Positions 55,843-63,824 of a stretch of DNA of 64,000 bases are shown here, in pieces (the first letter of the stretch is position 1; the number at the start of each line of letters is the position of its first letter). Below the pieces are notes generated by a model. It saw only the letters and a program-made list of their open reading frames with translations, ran no database searches and was not told where the DNA came from. Made by a program: the position numbers and the translations under genes. The DNA is taken from the NCBI RefSeq assembly GCF_000383615.1, contig NZ_KB911595.1:160230-224229 (forward strand), given 5' to 3'. This DNA comes from Streptomyces canus 299MFChir4.1. GTDB taxonomy: Bacteria > Actinomycetota > Actinomycetes > Streptomycetales > Streptomycetaceae.

Positions 55843-56516
55843 CCCGCGAACGGATCCTCCAGCTCCGCCCGCAGGATCTCCGCCGCCCCCTCCGCGTCCC
55901 CGTCCGCCACCGCGCGGACCAGTGCCGCGTGGGCCTCGTCCGCGGTATTGGGGTCGTCGTCGCGCAGGCCGGTCAGGGCCAGCAGCTCGACCAGGCCCTC
56001 GCGCAGGACGGGACTGAACTCCCTGAACAGGTCGGCGAGTACGGGGTTGTGCGCGGCGGCGACCACCGCCGCGTGGAAGGTGATGTCCGCGTCGACGAAG
56101 TCCGCGTCGGAGGACGTGGAGGCCGCCCGCCGGCCCTCCAGCGCGCGTTCCATCACCGCCACGTCCTCGGGGGTACGGCGGCGCGCGGCGAGGCGGGCCG
56201 CGTGGACCTCCACCGCCATGCGGACCTCGTAGACGTCGGTGACCGCGGCCCGGCGCAGCCGCGTGGGCCAGTCCGCCACCGCCTCCGTCGCGGTGACGAA
56301 GACCCCCGCGCCCTGGCGCGGCCGCACCAGCCCCGCCCCGGCCAGCGCCCGCAGCGCCTCGCGGACCGTGGAGCGGCCGACGCCGAGTTCCTTCGCCAGC
56401 GTCGTCTCGCCCGGCAGTTTCGCGCCCACGGGCCAGTGCCCGGCGGTGATCTGCGCGCGCAGCCGCTCGGCGGCCTGTTCGACCAGGGGGCTGGGACGGA
56501 CGGGGCCTAGCGGCAT
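55839..56516 (-). CDS. GntR/FadR-family transcriptional regulator
   Basis: A 225-residue regulator. The winged helix-turn-helix (LVEQAAERLRAQITAGHWPVG ... LGVGRSTVREALRALAGAGLV) is followed by an FCD effector domain with helices containing metal-site histidines and acids (EVRMAVEVHAARLAA, DITFHAAVVAAAHN, DEAHAALVRAV). FadR-type proteins sense carboxylic acids and repress nearby genes. ATG 56516 was chosen. It is divergent from the leuA leader, so control of leuA or of itself is possible but unproved. Confidence 0.87.
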   Translation of the reverse strand: MPLGPVRPSPLVEQAAERLRAQITAGHWPVGAKLPGETTLAKELGVGRSTVREALRALAGAGLVRPRQGAGVFVTATEAVADWPTRLRRAAVTDVYEVRMAVEVHAARLAARRRTPEDVAVMERALEGRRAASTSSDADFVDADITFHAAVVAAAHNPVLADLFREFSPVLREGLVELLALTGLRDDDPNTADEAHAALVRAVADGDAEGAAEILRAELEDPFAG

Positions 56517-56607
56517 CTCTGGTTCACCAACTCGTGCGGGGCGAAAAACGGGAACTCCGTCAATTGTCACTTGTCTGAGGACCTGAGGAGTGACTAGCCT
56601 ACCTCCC

Positions 56608-56655
56608 GTGATCTTCCGCGGTCTCCTTCTCCTCGGCTGCCGCGGCGGGGCCTGA
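56608..56655 (+). CDS. leuA leader peptide (15 aa, four Leu in a row)
   Basis: A GTG at 56608 opens a 15-codon reading frame ending TGA at 56653-56655; the peptide is MIFRGLLLLGCRGGA with four consecutive Leu codons (CTC CTT CTC CTC, 56623-56634). It sits 72 bases before leuA, and its last codons lie in the left arm of the hairpin at 56640-56677. This is the design of a translation-coupled attenuator sensing leucine supply. Confidence 0.75.
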   Translation: MIFRGLLLLGCRGGA

Positions 56656-56677
56656 CGCGACCGGCACCCCGCCGCGG
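56640..56677 (+). terminator. Attenuator hairpin before leuA
   Basis: Perfect 11-bp arms CCGCGGCGGGG (56640-56650) and CCCCGCCGCGG (56667-56677) are separated by 16 bases. The left arm covers the end of the leader peptide gene, directly after its Leu codons. A ribosome finishing the leader would occupy the left arm, while one stalled on Leu codons would leave it free. There is no U-tract. Confidence 0.7.
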
Positions 56678-56726
56678 GACGCCGTGCTGCCGGTCTCCGT
56701 CGAGCGACCGAGCCGAAGGACACCCC

Positions 56727-58388
56727 GTGACCTCCGTCTGGAACCCCCAGCGCCCCAGCCCCATGCCGTTCCACCGCTACCTCCCCTTCCAGGACCGCGT
56801 CCACGTCCCCGTCACCGACCGCGCCTGGCCCTGCGCCCGCATCGAGCGCGCCCCCCTCTGGGTCCCCGTAGACCTGCGCGACGGCAACCAGGCCCTCGCC
56901 GAGCCGATGGACACCGCCCGCAAGAGCCGCTTCTTCGAGCTGCTGGTGCGCACCGGCTTCAAGGAGATCGAGGTCGGCTATCCCTCCGCGAGCCGCACCG
57001 ACTTCGACTTCGTACGGCACCTGGTGACCGGCGGCGCCGTCCCCGACGACGTCACTCCGGTCGTCTTCACCCCGGCCCGCCCCGACCTGATCGACCGGAC
57101 CTTCGACGCGATCGCGGGCCTGCCGCGTGCCGTCGTCCATCTGTACATCGCGACCTCACCGGTGTGGCGGGACGTGGTCCTCGGCCGGGACCGGAAGCAG
57201 GTGTGGCGGACCGTGCGGAAGGCGGCCGCGCACATGGCACGGCGGGCCGACCGGCTCCACGGCACAGCCGTGCGCTTCCAGTTCTCCCCCGAGACCTTCA
57301 ACCTCACCGAGCCGGACTTCGTCCTGGAGCTGTGCGACGGGCTGACGGAGCTGTGGGACGCGAGCCCGGACCGGCCCGTCACCCACAACCTGCCCGCGAC
57401 CGTCGAGATCGCCACCCCGAACGTCTACGCCGACCAGATCGAGTACGTCCACCGCCATCTGGCCCGCCGCGACAGCGTGATCCTCTCCGTCCACCCGCAC
57501 AACGACCGCGGCACCGGCGTCGCCTGCGCCGAACTCGCCGTGCTGGCCGGCGCCCAGCGGGTGGAGGGCTGCCTGTTCGGCAACGGCGAGCGCACCGGCA
57601 ACGTCGACCTGGTGACCCTCGCGATGAACCTGTACGCCCAGGGGGTGGACCCCATGGTCGACTTCGGCGACATCGACGCGGTGAAGGCGACCGTCGAGCA
57701 CTGCAACCGGCTGCCGGTGCACCCCCGCCACCCGTACGCCGGCGACCTGGTCCACACCGCCTTCTCCGGCACCCACCAGGACGCCATCAGCAAGGGGCTC
57801 GCCCGCCGGGACGAGCACCCGGACGAGCCCTGGCAGGTCCCGTACCTGCCGATCGACCCGGCCGACATCGGGCGCACCTACGAGGCGGTCATCCGCGTCA
57901 ACTCCCAGTCGGGCAAGGGCGGGGCGGCGTATCTGCTGCGCACCTGCCACGGCCTCGACCTGCCGCCCCGCATGCGCCCCGACTTCTCCCGGGCCGTCCA
58001 GGAGGCCACCGACACGAGCGGCCGGGAGATGAACCCGAAGGAGCTGTACGAGCTGTTCCGGGCCCGCTATCTCACGGAGGGCGAGGTCCGGCTGCGCGAC
58101 GCGACGGCGTACGAGGAGGCGCCCGGCGTCCACCGCTTCGTCGGCACCCTGGAGTGCGACGACCGCGTCGGCGACCACGAGGGCACGGGCGGCAGTGCGC
58201 TCTCGGCCTTCGTGGACGCGCTCGCCGGTGCCGGGTACGCCGTCGAGGTGGTCGACTTCGCCGAGGACGGCACGGCGGCCTACGCCGAGTGCCGCGTCAA
58301 CGGCCGTAGGACGGCCTGGGGCGCCGGTGTGGGCCCGGCCGCCGCCGTCCGGGCCGTGCTGTCCGCGACGAACCGGGCGCTGCGGTGA
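56727..58388 (+). CDS. leuA: 2-isopropylmalate synthase
   Basis: A 553-residue LeuA, which joins acetyl-CoA and 2-oxoisovalerate in the first step of leucine synthesis. The catalytic Arg-Asp pair is in VDLRDGNQAL, the metal His pair in SVHPHNDRGTG, and GCLFGNGERTGNVDL is the family signature. The C-terminal 130 residues form the leucine-sensing domain (YEEAPGVHRFVG ... NGRRTAWGAGVGPAAAV). Length fits the long type 2 form. It is preceded by a leucine leader/attenuator, and its stop overlaps the GTG of the ABC ATPase. Confidence 0.97.
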   Translation: MTSVWNPQRPSPMPFHRYLPFQDRVHVPVTDRAWPCARIERAPLWVPVDLRDGNQALAEPMDTARKSRFFELLVRTGFKEIEVGYPSASRTDFDFVRHLVTGGAVPDDVTPVVFTPARPDLIDRTFDAIAGLPRAVVHLYIATSPVWRDVVLGRDRKQVWRTVRKAAAHMARRADRLHGTAVRFQFSPETFNLTEPDFVLELCDGLTELWDASPDRPVTHNLPATVEIATPNVYADQIEYVHRHLARRDSVILSVHPHNDRGTGVACAELAVLAGAQRVEGCLFGNGERTGNVDLVTLAMNLYAQGVDPMVDFGDIDAVKATVEHCNRLPVHPRHPYAGDLVHTAFSGTHQDAISKGLARRDEHPDEPWQVPYLPIDPADIGRTYEAVIRVNSQSGKGGAAYLLRTCHGLDLPPRMRPDFSRAVQEATDTSGREMNPKELYELFRARYLTEGEVRLRDATAYEEAPGVHRFVGTLECDDRVGDHEGTGGSALSAFVDALAGAGYAVEVVDFAEDGTAAYAECRVNGRRTAWGAGVGPAAAVRAVLSATNRALR

Positions 58389-59179
58389 GGGAGGTCCTGC
58401 GCGCCGAGGACGTGCACGTCGTCCGGGACGGCAGGCCGATCCTCCAGGAGGTCTCGCTGACCGTCCGGGCGGGCGAGCACTGGGCGCTGCTGGGTGCCAA
58501 CGGCGCGGGCAAGTCCACGCTGCTCAGCCTGCTGGGCGCCCTGGTGCACCCCACCCGCGGCACGGTCGAGGTACTGGGCCGCCGGCTCGGCCGGGTCGAT
58601 CTGCGGGAGCTGCGCGCCCAGGTCGGTCATGTCGATCCGCGTCATCCGCTCACCGCACCTCTGCGGGTCCGGGACGTCGTCCTGACCGGGCTGACCAACT
58701 CCGTGGCCCCGCTCCCCCGTTGGCGGCCGACGCAGGAACAGCGGGACAGGGCCGGCCGGCTCATCGGCACCCTCGGCCTCGGCGACCTCGCCGACGCCCG
58801 CTGGCCGACCCTCTCGCACGGGCAGCGCGGCCGTGCGCTCATCGCCCGCGCGCTGATGCCGGAGCCGCGACTGCTGCTGCTCGACGAACCGGCGACCGGC
58901 CTCGACCTGCCGGGCCGCGAGCAGCTGATCGACGCTCTGGATGCCCTGCGCCGCGGGCATCCGACGCTGGCGACGGTCCTGGTCACCCACCACCTGGAGG
59001 AACTCCCGCCCGGAACCACCCACGCGATGCTGCTGCGCGAGGGCCGGGTCCTCGCGCGGGGCCCGGCATCCCGGGTGCTCACCGGGGACCAGGTCGGCAA
59101 GTGCTTCGACCTGCCGCTGGTCCTGGAGCGCCACGACGGCCGCTGGACGGTCAGGCTGCGGAGCCGGGGCCGGGCATGA
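58385..59179 (+). CDS. ABC transporter ATP-binding protein without partner permease
   Basis: A 264-residue ABC ATPase. Walker A is G37-ANGAGK43-ST, the signature TLSHGQRGRALIARAL has SHGQR instead of SGGQ, Walker B is LLLLDEPATGLD, and the switch His is in TVLVTHHLEELP. The type resembles ATPases of molybdate/iron-like or regulatory (YlmA-like) transporters. It starts with GTG overlapping the leuA stop (GTGA). No permease or binding protein is encoded nearby, so it is an orphan or works with proteins encoded elsewhere. The strong terminator at 59181 follows. Confidence 0.87.
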   Translation: MREVLRAEDVHVVRDGRPILQEVSLTVRAGEHWALLGANGAGKSTLLSLLGALVHPTRGTVEVLGRRLGRVDLRELRAQVGHVDPRHPLTAPLRVRDVVLTGLTNSVAPLPRWRPTQEQRDRAGRLIGTLGLGDLADARWPTLSHGQRGRALIARALMPEPRLLLLDEPATGLDLPGREQLIDALDALRRGHPTLATVLVTHHLEELPPGTTHAMLLREGRVLARGPASRVLTGDQVGKCFDLPLVLERHDGRWTVRLRSRGRA

Positions 59180-59180
59180 C

Positions 59181-59216
59181 GAAGGGGGCGCCCTTCGGCT
59201 TCGGGGCGCCCCCTTC
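59181..59216. terminator. Bidirectional terminator after the ABC ATPase and EF-hand genes
   Basis: Perfect 13-bp arms GAAGGGGGCGCCC and GGGCGCCCCCTTC with a 10-base loop lie directly after the ATPase stop and 11 bases beyond the EF-hand stop on the other strand. It serves two convergent genes. Confidence 0.87.
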
Positions 59217-59226
59217 CGCGTCGGCC

Positions 59227-59445
59227 CTACTTGTTCAGGAAGGCCCAGAACTCGTCGAACGACAGGAGCTTGTCGCCGTTCAGGTCGCGGCTCTTGATGA
59301 TCGCCTCGGCGACCGACTCGGTCACGTTCCAGTCGCCGCCCTGGGCCAGGGCGGACTTGAACTCGGCGGCGGTGATGGTGCCGTCACCGTCCGCATCGAT
59401 CCGCTCGAACTGCTTGCGTGCTTCCTCGATGTCGATGTGCGCCAC
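59227..59445 (-). CDS. cabB: EF-hand calcium-binding protein, CabB-like
   Basis: A 72-residue calmodulin-like protein made of two EF-hands. Loop 1 is D17-A-D19-G-D21 to E28, and loop 2 is D54-L-N56-G-D58 to E65. Both have the canonical oxygen ligands, the central Gly and the final Glu. It should bind two calcium ions and act as a buffer or sensor. I recall the matching S. coelicolor gene (SCO5464) as CabB; the symbol rests on size, domain plan and gene order, so it is probable rather than certain. A terminator lies at its 3' end. Confidence 0.82.
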   Translation of the reverse strand: MAHIDIEEARKQFERIDADGDGTITAAEFKSALAQGGDWNVTESVAEAIIKSRDLNGDKLLSFDEFWAFLNK

Positions 59446-59618
59446 CGGTCCGCCCCTTTTCTTGCCTTTGTCGTGTCCTGCTGGCTTGCTGCCGCAGGTC
59501 AGATTAGCGGCCCGGCCCGACCTCCGGTGCGGCGCCCACCGGGGAAACGGCGGTGCCGTGCTCGATCATGTCTGCGACTGTGGGCCTTCCAAAGGGCGCG
59601 GACTCGGGGAGCGGTGTG

Positions 59619-60299
59619 ATGGAGACCTTGCGGGACATTCTCGACGCGGCGGCCCGCGGGGTGTTCCCGCCCGCGGACGGCGGCACGACGGTCGTACCGC
59701 AGGCGTGTCACCGGGACGCCGGCGTGCTGTCCTTCACGGCGCACTCGGTCGTGTTCACCGACGAGGATCCCGCGTGGGTCCACGCCACCCTGCGCGGCCT
59801 GGACTGCGACCCGCTGGCCGCGACCCTGAACCCGCGGTTCCTGACCGCCTTCCTGGACCGGACCGGGCGCAGGTCGGAGACCGTCGACGCGATGCTGGTC
59901 GGTGACCCGCTCCCGGGCGGACCGCCGTTCGCGCTGCGGGAGATCGAGGACGCGAACCATCCCCGCATCGCGTACGCCCGCAGACGGCGCGACGACGTTC
60001 GCGCCTGGACGGCGGAGGGCGGGGTGCTGGTGACGGGGCGGGGCGTCGGCGGCCGGCTGGAGGTCTCGGTCGAGGTGGACGAGGACGTACGGCACCGGGG
60101 GCTCGGGCGGGCGCTGGTGACCGCGGCCAGGCATCTGGTCGCGGAGCCGCTGTGGGCCCAGGTCTCCCCGGGGAACGCCCGCAGCATGCGGGCGTTCCAG
60201 GCGGCCGGTTACCGTCCGGTGGGCGCGGAGGCGGTGCTGCTGGCCCCGGCCCCGCGGGGCGTCGACGGCTCAGCGGAAGATGCCGGTGTGGCCGAGTGA
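59619..60299 (+). CDS. GNAT-family acetyltransferase
   Basis: A 227-residue protein whose last 100 residues are a GNAT acetyltransferase. VSVEVDEDVRHRGLGRALV is the CoA-binding motif A (V-R-x-x-G-L-G), and QVSPGNARSMRAFQAAGYRPVG is motif B. The N-terminal half (residues 1-110) does not match a known domain well. ATG 59619 has GGGGAG upstream. The substrate is unknown. It converges with the beta-propeller lipoprotein gene, overlapping 30 bases at the ends. Confidence 0.82.
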   Translation: METLRDILDAAARGVFPPADGGTTVVPQACHRDAGVLSFTAHSVVFTDEDPAWVHATLRGLDCDPLAATLNPRFLTAFLDRTGRRSETVDAMLVGDPLPGGPPFALREIEDANHPRIAYARRRRDDVRAWTAEGGVLVTGRGVGGRLEVSVEVDEDVRHRGLGRALVTAARHLVAEPLWAQVSPGNARSMRAFQAAGYRPVGAEAVLLAPAPRGVDGSAEDAGVAE

Positions 60300-61478
60300 G
60301 TACCGCCCCGGCTGGGGGTACACCGCGAGTCCGTGCGGTCCGCTGCCGACCTTGACGCGGGCGAGCTGGGCGCCGGTGCGGGTGTCGATGGCGTAGACCT
60401 CGGCGTTGTAGCGGCCGGACAGCCACAGGACCTTGCCGTCGGCGGAGACGCCGCCCATGTCGGGGCTGCCGCCGCCGGGCAGGCGCCACTTCTTGGTGAG
60501 CCTGTTCTCGGCGAAATCGAAGACGGAGACGGTCCCTTCGCCGCGGTTGGAGATGTACATCTCGCGGGAGTCGCGGCTGATGTAGAGGCCGTGGGTGCCC
60601 TTGCCGGTGGGCAGCAGCGTCGGCTTGCCGAAGGTGTCGCCGTCCAGGACCCACATCCCGTCGGCCATCATGTCCGCGACGTAGAACCGCTTCCCGTCCG
60701 GCGAGACCTTGACGTCCTGCGGCATGGCCCCGGCGAAGGGGAGCTTCTGCTGCCCGATCACCTTCATCTTCTCGGTGTCGACCTTCAGCAGTTCTCCGCT
60801 GAACTCGCAGGACACGATGAAGTACCTCCCGTCCAGGGAGAAGTCGGCGTGGTTGACGCCGTAGCAGCTGACCGGAACGGTCTTCTTCCGCTCCATGGTG
60901 TGCGGGTCGCGGAAGACGAGTTCACGGTCGAGGGAGGCCATCACGACGGCGTATCTGCCGTTCGGCGTGAAGTAGAGGTTGTACGGGTCGTGCACCTCGA
61001 CGGGCTTGCCCGCCCTCCCGGTGCTCGGGTCGATCGGGGTCAGGGTGTTCCCGCGGTCGTTGTTGACCCAGAGGGTCTTCATGTCCCAGGAGGGCACGAC
61101 GTGTTGGGGCTGCCGCCCGACATGGATCGTGTCGATGATCTCGTACGTCTTCGGGTCGATCACGGAGACGGTGTCGGACTCGGTGTTGGGCACGTAGACC
61201 CGCGACGGGAAGTCCTTGACCACCGGTGACAGCTTGTTCGGGCGGTCGGCGGCGTAGACGTCCCGCGGGTCCAGGACGGGGGGCATCCCGGGCAGCCCGT
61301 GGACCTGTGCCTTGACCGGTTTCGCCGGTTTCGCCGGGGCGGGGACGGCCGCCTTGGTGCCACGGGCCTGGTCCGCCCCGTCCTTGGCCCCGGTGCCGCA
61401 GGCGGCGAGGGCGAGGAACGCGGCGCCCGCGATCAGGGTGCTCTTGACGAGGGTGCGCTGCAGTGGGGTGGGAGGCAT
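60270..61478 (-). CDS. YncE-like beta-propeller lipoprotein
   Basis: A 402-residue lipoprotein with the signal peptide ending at Cys27 (LALAAC), a Lys/Pro/Ala-rich linker (KPAKPVKAQVHG), and a seven-bladed beta-propeller of the YVTN/YncE type. Blades show repeated patterns such as YVPNTESDTVSVIDPKTYEI, LYISRDSREMYISNRGEGTV and KVGSGPHGLAVYP. Such propellers bind proteins, sugars or DNA outside the cell. Its ATG overlaps the deacetylase stop by one base (TGATG), so the two lipoprotein genes are coupled and probably act together at the cell surface. Confidence 0.85.
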   Translation of the reverse strand: MPPTPLQRTLVKSTLIAGAAFLALAACGTGAKDGADQARGTKAAVPAPAKPAKPVKAQVHGLPGMPPVLDPRDVYAADRPNKLSPVVKDFPSRVYVPNTESDTVSVIDPKTYEIIDTIHVGRQPQHVVPSWDMKTLWVNNDRGNTLTPIDPSTGRAGKPVEVHDPYNLYFTPNGRYAVVMASLDRELVFRDPHTMERKKTVPVSCYGVNHADFSLDGRYFIVSCEFSGELLKVDTEKMKVIGQQKLPFAGAMPQDVKVSPDGKRFYVADMMADGMWVLDGDTFGKPTLLPTGKGTHGLYISRDSREMYISNRGEGTVSVFDFAENRLTKKWRLPGGGSPDMGGVSADGKVLWLSGRYNAEVYAIDTRTGAQLARVKVGSGPHGLAVYPQPGRYSLGHTGIFR

Positions 61479-62224
61479 CAGCTGAACAACTCCGTGGTGG
61501 TCACCGCGGCCAGGCCGCGCCGGTCGAGTTCTTCCAGTACGACGGGGAGGGCGGCGACCGTGTCGTCGTACCCGAAGTGCAGGCTCACCACGGATCCTTC
61601 GCGGATCTCGGCGAGGACCTTGCGGGCGACGGCGGCGGCGCCGGGCGAGGTGAAGTCGAGGGAGTCGACGTCGTAGGAGAGGACGTGGGGGTAGCCGGCC
61701 TCCTGGGCCAGCCGCGTCACGAGGGGGGAGGCGGTGGGCGTACGGGAGGGGCGGAACCAGGACCCCACCGACCCGGTGAGCCGCTTCAGCCGCTCCGCGC
61801 ACCCGGCGATCTCCGCTCTGGCCTCGGCCTCGGACATCGCGTTGATGTCGAGGTGGCGGAGGGTGTGGTTGCCGAGGTCGTGGCCGCCGTCGCGGATCCG
61901 GCGGGCGAGGTCGGGGTGTGCGTCGAGCCAGGTCCCGACGGCCAGCACGGTGACGCGCGCCCCGTGCTTCTCGGCCTCGGTGAGCAGGGCGCGGGCGGTG
62001 GCGGGGTCGCCGCCGCCGTGGAAGGTGAGGGCGACCCGGGGACGGTCGCGGGGACCGTGGGTGAGCTGGGCGGGCTGGGCGGGCGGCGCGGGCGGGGCCG
62101 GAGCCCTGCTGGAGGCGTGCACGGGAGGGGCGACGGCGTTCCTGGTCGCACATCCGGCGGCCAACGCCAGCCCGGCGGTGGCGAGCAGCACGGCTCGACG
62201 TTCGGTAGCGGTCACGCGCCCCAT
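61478..62224 (-). CDS. Lipoprotein polysaccharide deacetylase with altered first motif
   Basis: A 248-residue NodB-fold protein with a lipoprotein-like signal (Cys25 in LAAGC), a Pro/Ala-rich linker and a deacetylase domain from about residue 60. The usual TFDDG motif reads T67-F-H69-G-G-G-D73, replacing the catalytic Asp pair. The metal-binding His120 and His124 (GNHTLRH) are kept, as are the later FRPSRTP and SLHFGYDD blocks. Activity may be altered or lost. It is coupled to the beta-propeller lipoprotein gene by a one-base overlap. Confidence 0.85.
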   Translation of the reverse strand: MGRVTATERRAVLLATAGLALAAGCATRNAVAPPVHASSRAPAPPAPPAQPAQLTHGPRDRPRVALTFHGGGDPATARALLTEAEKHGARVTVLAVGTWLDAHPDLARRIRDGGHDLGNHTLRHLDINAMSEAEARAEIAGCAERLKRLTGSVGSWFRPSRTPTASPLVTRLAQEAGYPHVLSYDVDSLDFTSPGAAAVARKVLAEIREGSVVSLHFGYDDTVAALPVVLEELDRRGLAAVTTTELFS

Positions 62225-62266
62225 TTAAGGGGTTATGCCGGTGATTGCCGCTGACCGACCCACCGG

Positions 62267-62770
62267 CTACCTTTCGGCCACCCGCATCTCGAACCACGTC
62301 GTCTTGCCGCGCGGCAGCAGGTCGACGCCCCAGCGGTCGGACAGCTTGTCCACGAGGAACAGTCCCCGCCCGCTGACATCCGTCTCCTGCACCGGCATCA
62401 GACAGGGCAGTCCGCGCGAGGGGTCACGGACCTCTATCCGGATCCACCCCCGCCGGCGTCGCATCCGCAGACCGAACACCCGCGCCCCCGTGTGCCGCAC
62501 CGCGTTGCCGACGAGTTCGGACACGAGCAACACCGCGTCCTCGGTCATCTTCGGGGTGAGCCCCCAGTGCCGAAGGACGATCACCTGGGTCAAGCGGCGC
62601 GCGGTCGCCGCGGACTCCGGGCGGGACGGCAGCGGGACCTCGGCCTCGGTGGGGTTTCCGAACAGTTCGAGCGCCTTCAGTGCGTGCTCGTCCTCGACCG
62701 CCGGAGACCAGCGTGCCGCCGTCAGACGGTTGTCTCCCCGCGGCTGTTCGAAACCCTCCAGCCCCGCCAT
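62267..62770 (-). CDS. RsbW-like HATPase_c ATP-binding protein
   Basis: A 167-residue GHKL-type ATP-binding protein like anti-sigma-factor serine kinases or sensor ATPases. The N box is VLLVSELVGNAVRHTG, the G1 box is IEVRDPSRGLP, and the G2 region is SGRGLFLVDKLSDRWGV. Streptomyces have dozens of such proteins; a few control sigma factors. No anti-sigma antagonist or sigma gene lies beside it. ATG 62770, with GGGGG upstream, was preferred over a longer version of uncertain quality. Confidence 0.82.
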   Translation of the reverse strand: MAGLEGFEQPRGDNRLTAARWSPAVEDEHALKALELFGNPTEAEVPLPSRPESAATARRLTQVIVLRHWGLTPKMTEDAVLLVSELVGNAVRHTGARVFGLRMRRRRGWIRIEVRDPSRGLPCLMPVQETDVSGRGLFLVDKLSDRWGVDLLPRGKTTWFEMRVAER

Positions 62771-63032
62771 GCCCCCATCATGGCCGCCCACAGCGTTCTC
62801 CGGGGCCGTTCCTGACGAATACGCCCCCCGGAATGCGCCGCTCCGAAGGGACCGATCGGCATATGCCAAAGGCACTTCGGCGGCCTCAACAGCCCTTCTG
62901 ACCTGCGGCGGAGGCTCACTGGGAGGCAATCGACGGACTCCCTCGACAAGGCAGACTTAAGGTTGCTTTAAGGCTCCCATAATCCGCCCCATCGAGGGAC
63001 CCGGATCAGACATCGTGTCAATTGCAAGTGGT

Positions 63033-63800
63033 TCAGAGGAATTTCGCCTTGCCGGGGCCCTCCTCGACGAAGCTCTTCATGCCCCGCTCTCGGTCCTCCG
63101 TGGCGAACAGGCCCGCGAACCAGTTGCGTTCCACCGCGAGGCCCGTCTCGATGTCGGTCTCCAGACCCGTGTCGATCGCCTCCTTCGCGGCGCGCAGCGC
63201 GATCGCCGGTCCCTGCGCGAGCTTCGCCGCCCAGGCGTGCGCCTCGGCGTACACCTCGTCTGCGGGTACGACCCGGTCCACGAGGCCTAGCGTCAGCGCC
63301 TCGTCGGCCTTGACCATACGGCCGGTGAAGATCAGGTCCTTCGCCTTGGACGAGCCGACCAGCCGGGCGAGGCGCTGGGTGCCGCCCGCGCCGGGGATCA
63401 GACCGAGCAGGATCTCGGGCTGCCCCAGCTTGGCGTTCTCCGCGGCGATCCTGAAGTCCGCGCACAGCGCGAGCTCGCAGCCGCCGCCCAGGGCGTATCC
63501 GGTGACGGCCGCGACGACCGGCTTGGGGATGCGGGCCACGGCCGTGAACGAGTCCTGGAGGGCGCGGGCGCGCAGGACCATCGCGGTGTGGTCCATGGCC
63601 TGCATCTCCTTGATGTCCGCGCCGGCCGCGAACACCTTCTCCCCGCCGTACACGATCACGGCGCGCACGTCCTCGCGCCGGGTCGCCTCCTCGGCGAGCT
63701 CCTTGAGCCGGTCCTGGGTGGCCACGTCCAGCGCGTTCATGGGCGGGCGGTCGAGACGGATGGTGCCGACGCCTTCGGCGACTTCGAGATTCACGGTCAT
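63033..63800 (-). CDS. Enoyl-CoA hydratase/isomerase
   Basis: A 255-residue crotonase-fold enzyme that adds water to enoyl-CoA or performs a related isomerisation. The oxyanion hole is KVFAAGADIKEM. Both catalytic glutamates of hydratases are present: E109 in GGGCEL and E129 in GQPEI. Substrate segments (GLIPGAGGTQRLARLVG) and the trimer end are intact. It appears to be a single-gene unit, with a promoter region upstream shared with the 82-bp repeats starting at 63825. Confidence 0.92.
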   Translation of the reverse strand: MTVNLEVAEGVGTIRLDRPPMNALDVATQDRLKELAEEATRREDVRAVIVYGGEKVFAAGADIKEMQAMDHTAMVLRARALQDSFTAVARIPKPVVAAVTGYALGGGCELALCADFRIAAENAKLGQPEILLGLIPGAGGTQRLARLVGSSKAKDLIFTGRMVKADEALTLGLVDRVVPADEVYAEAHAWAAKLAQGPAIALRAAKEAIDTGLETDIETGLAVERNWFAGLFATEDRERGMKSFVEEGPGKAKFL

Positions 63801-63824
63801 GCCAGCAGGTTAACGGGGGCTAAC

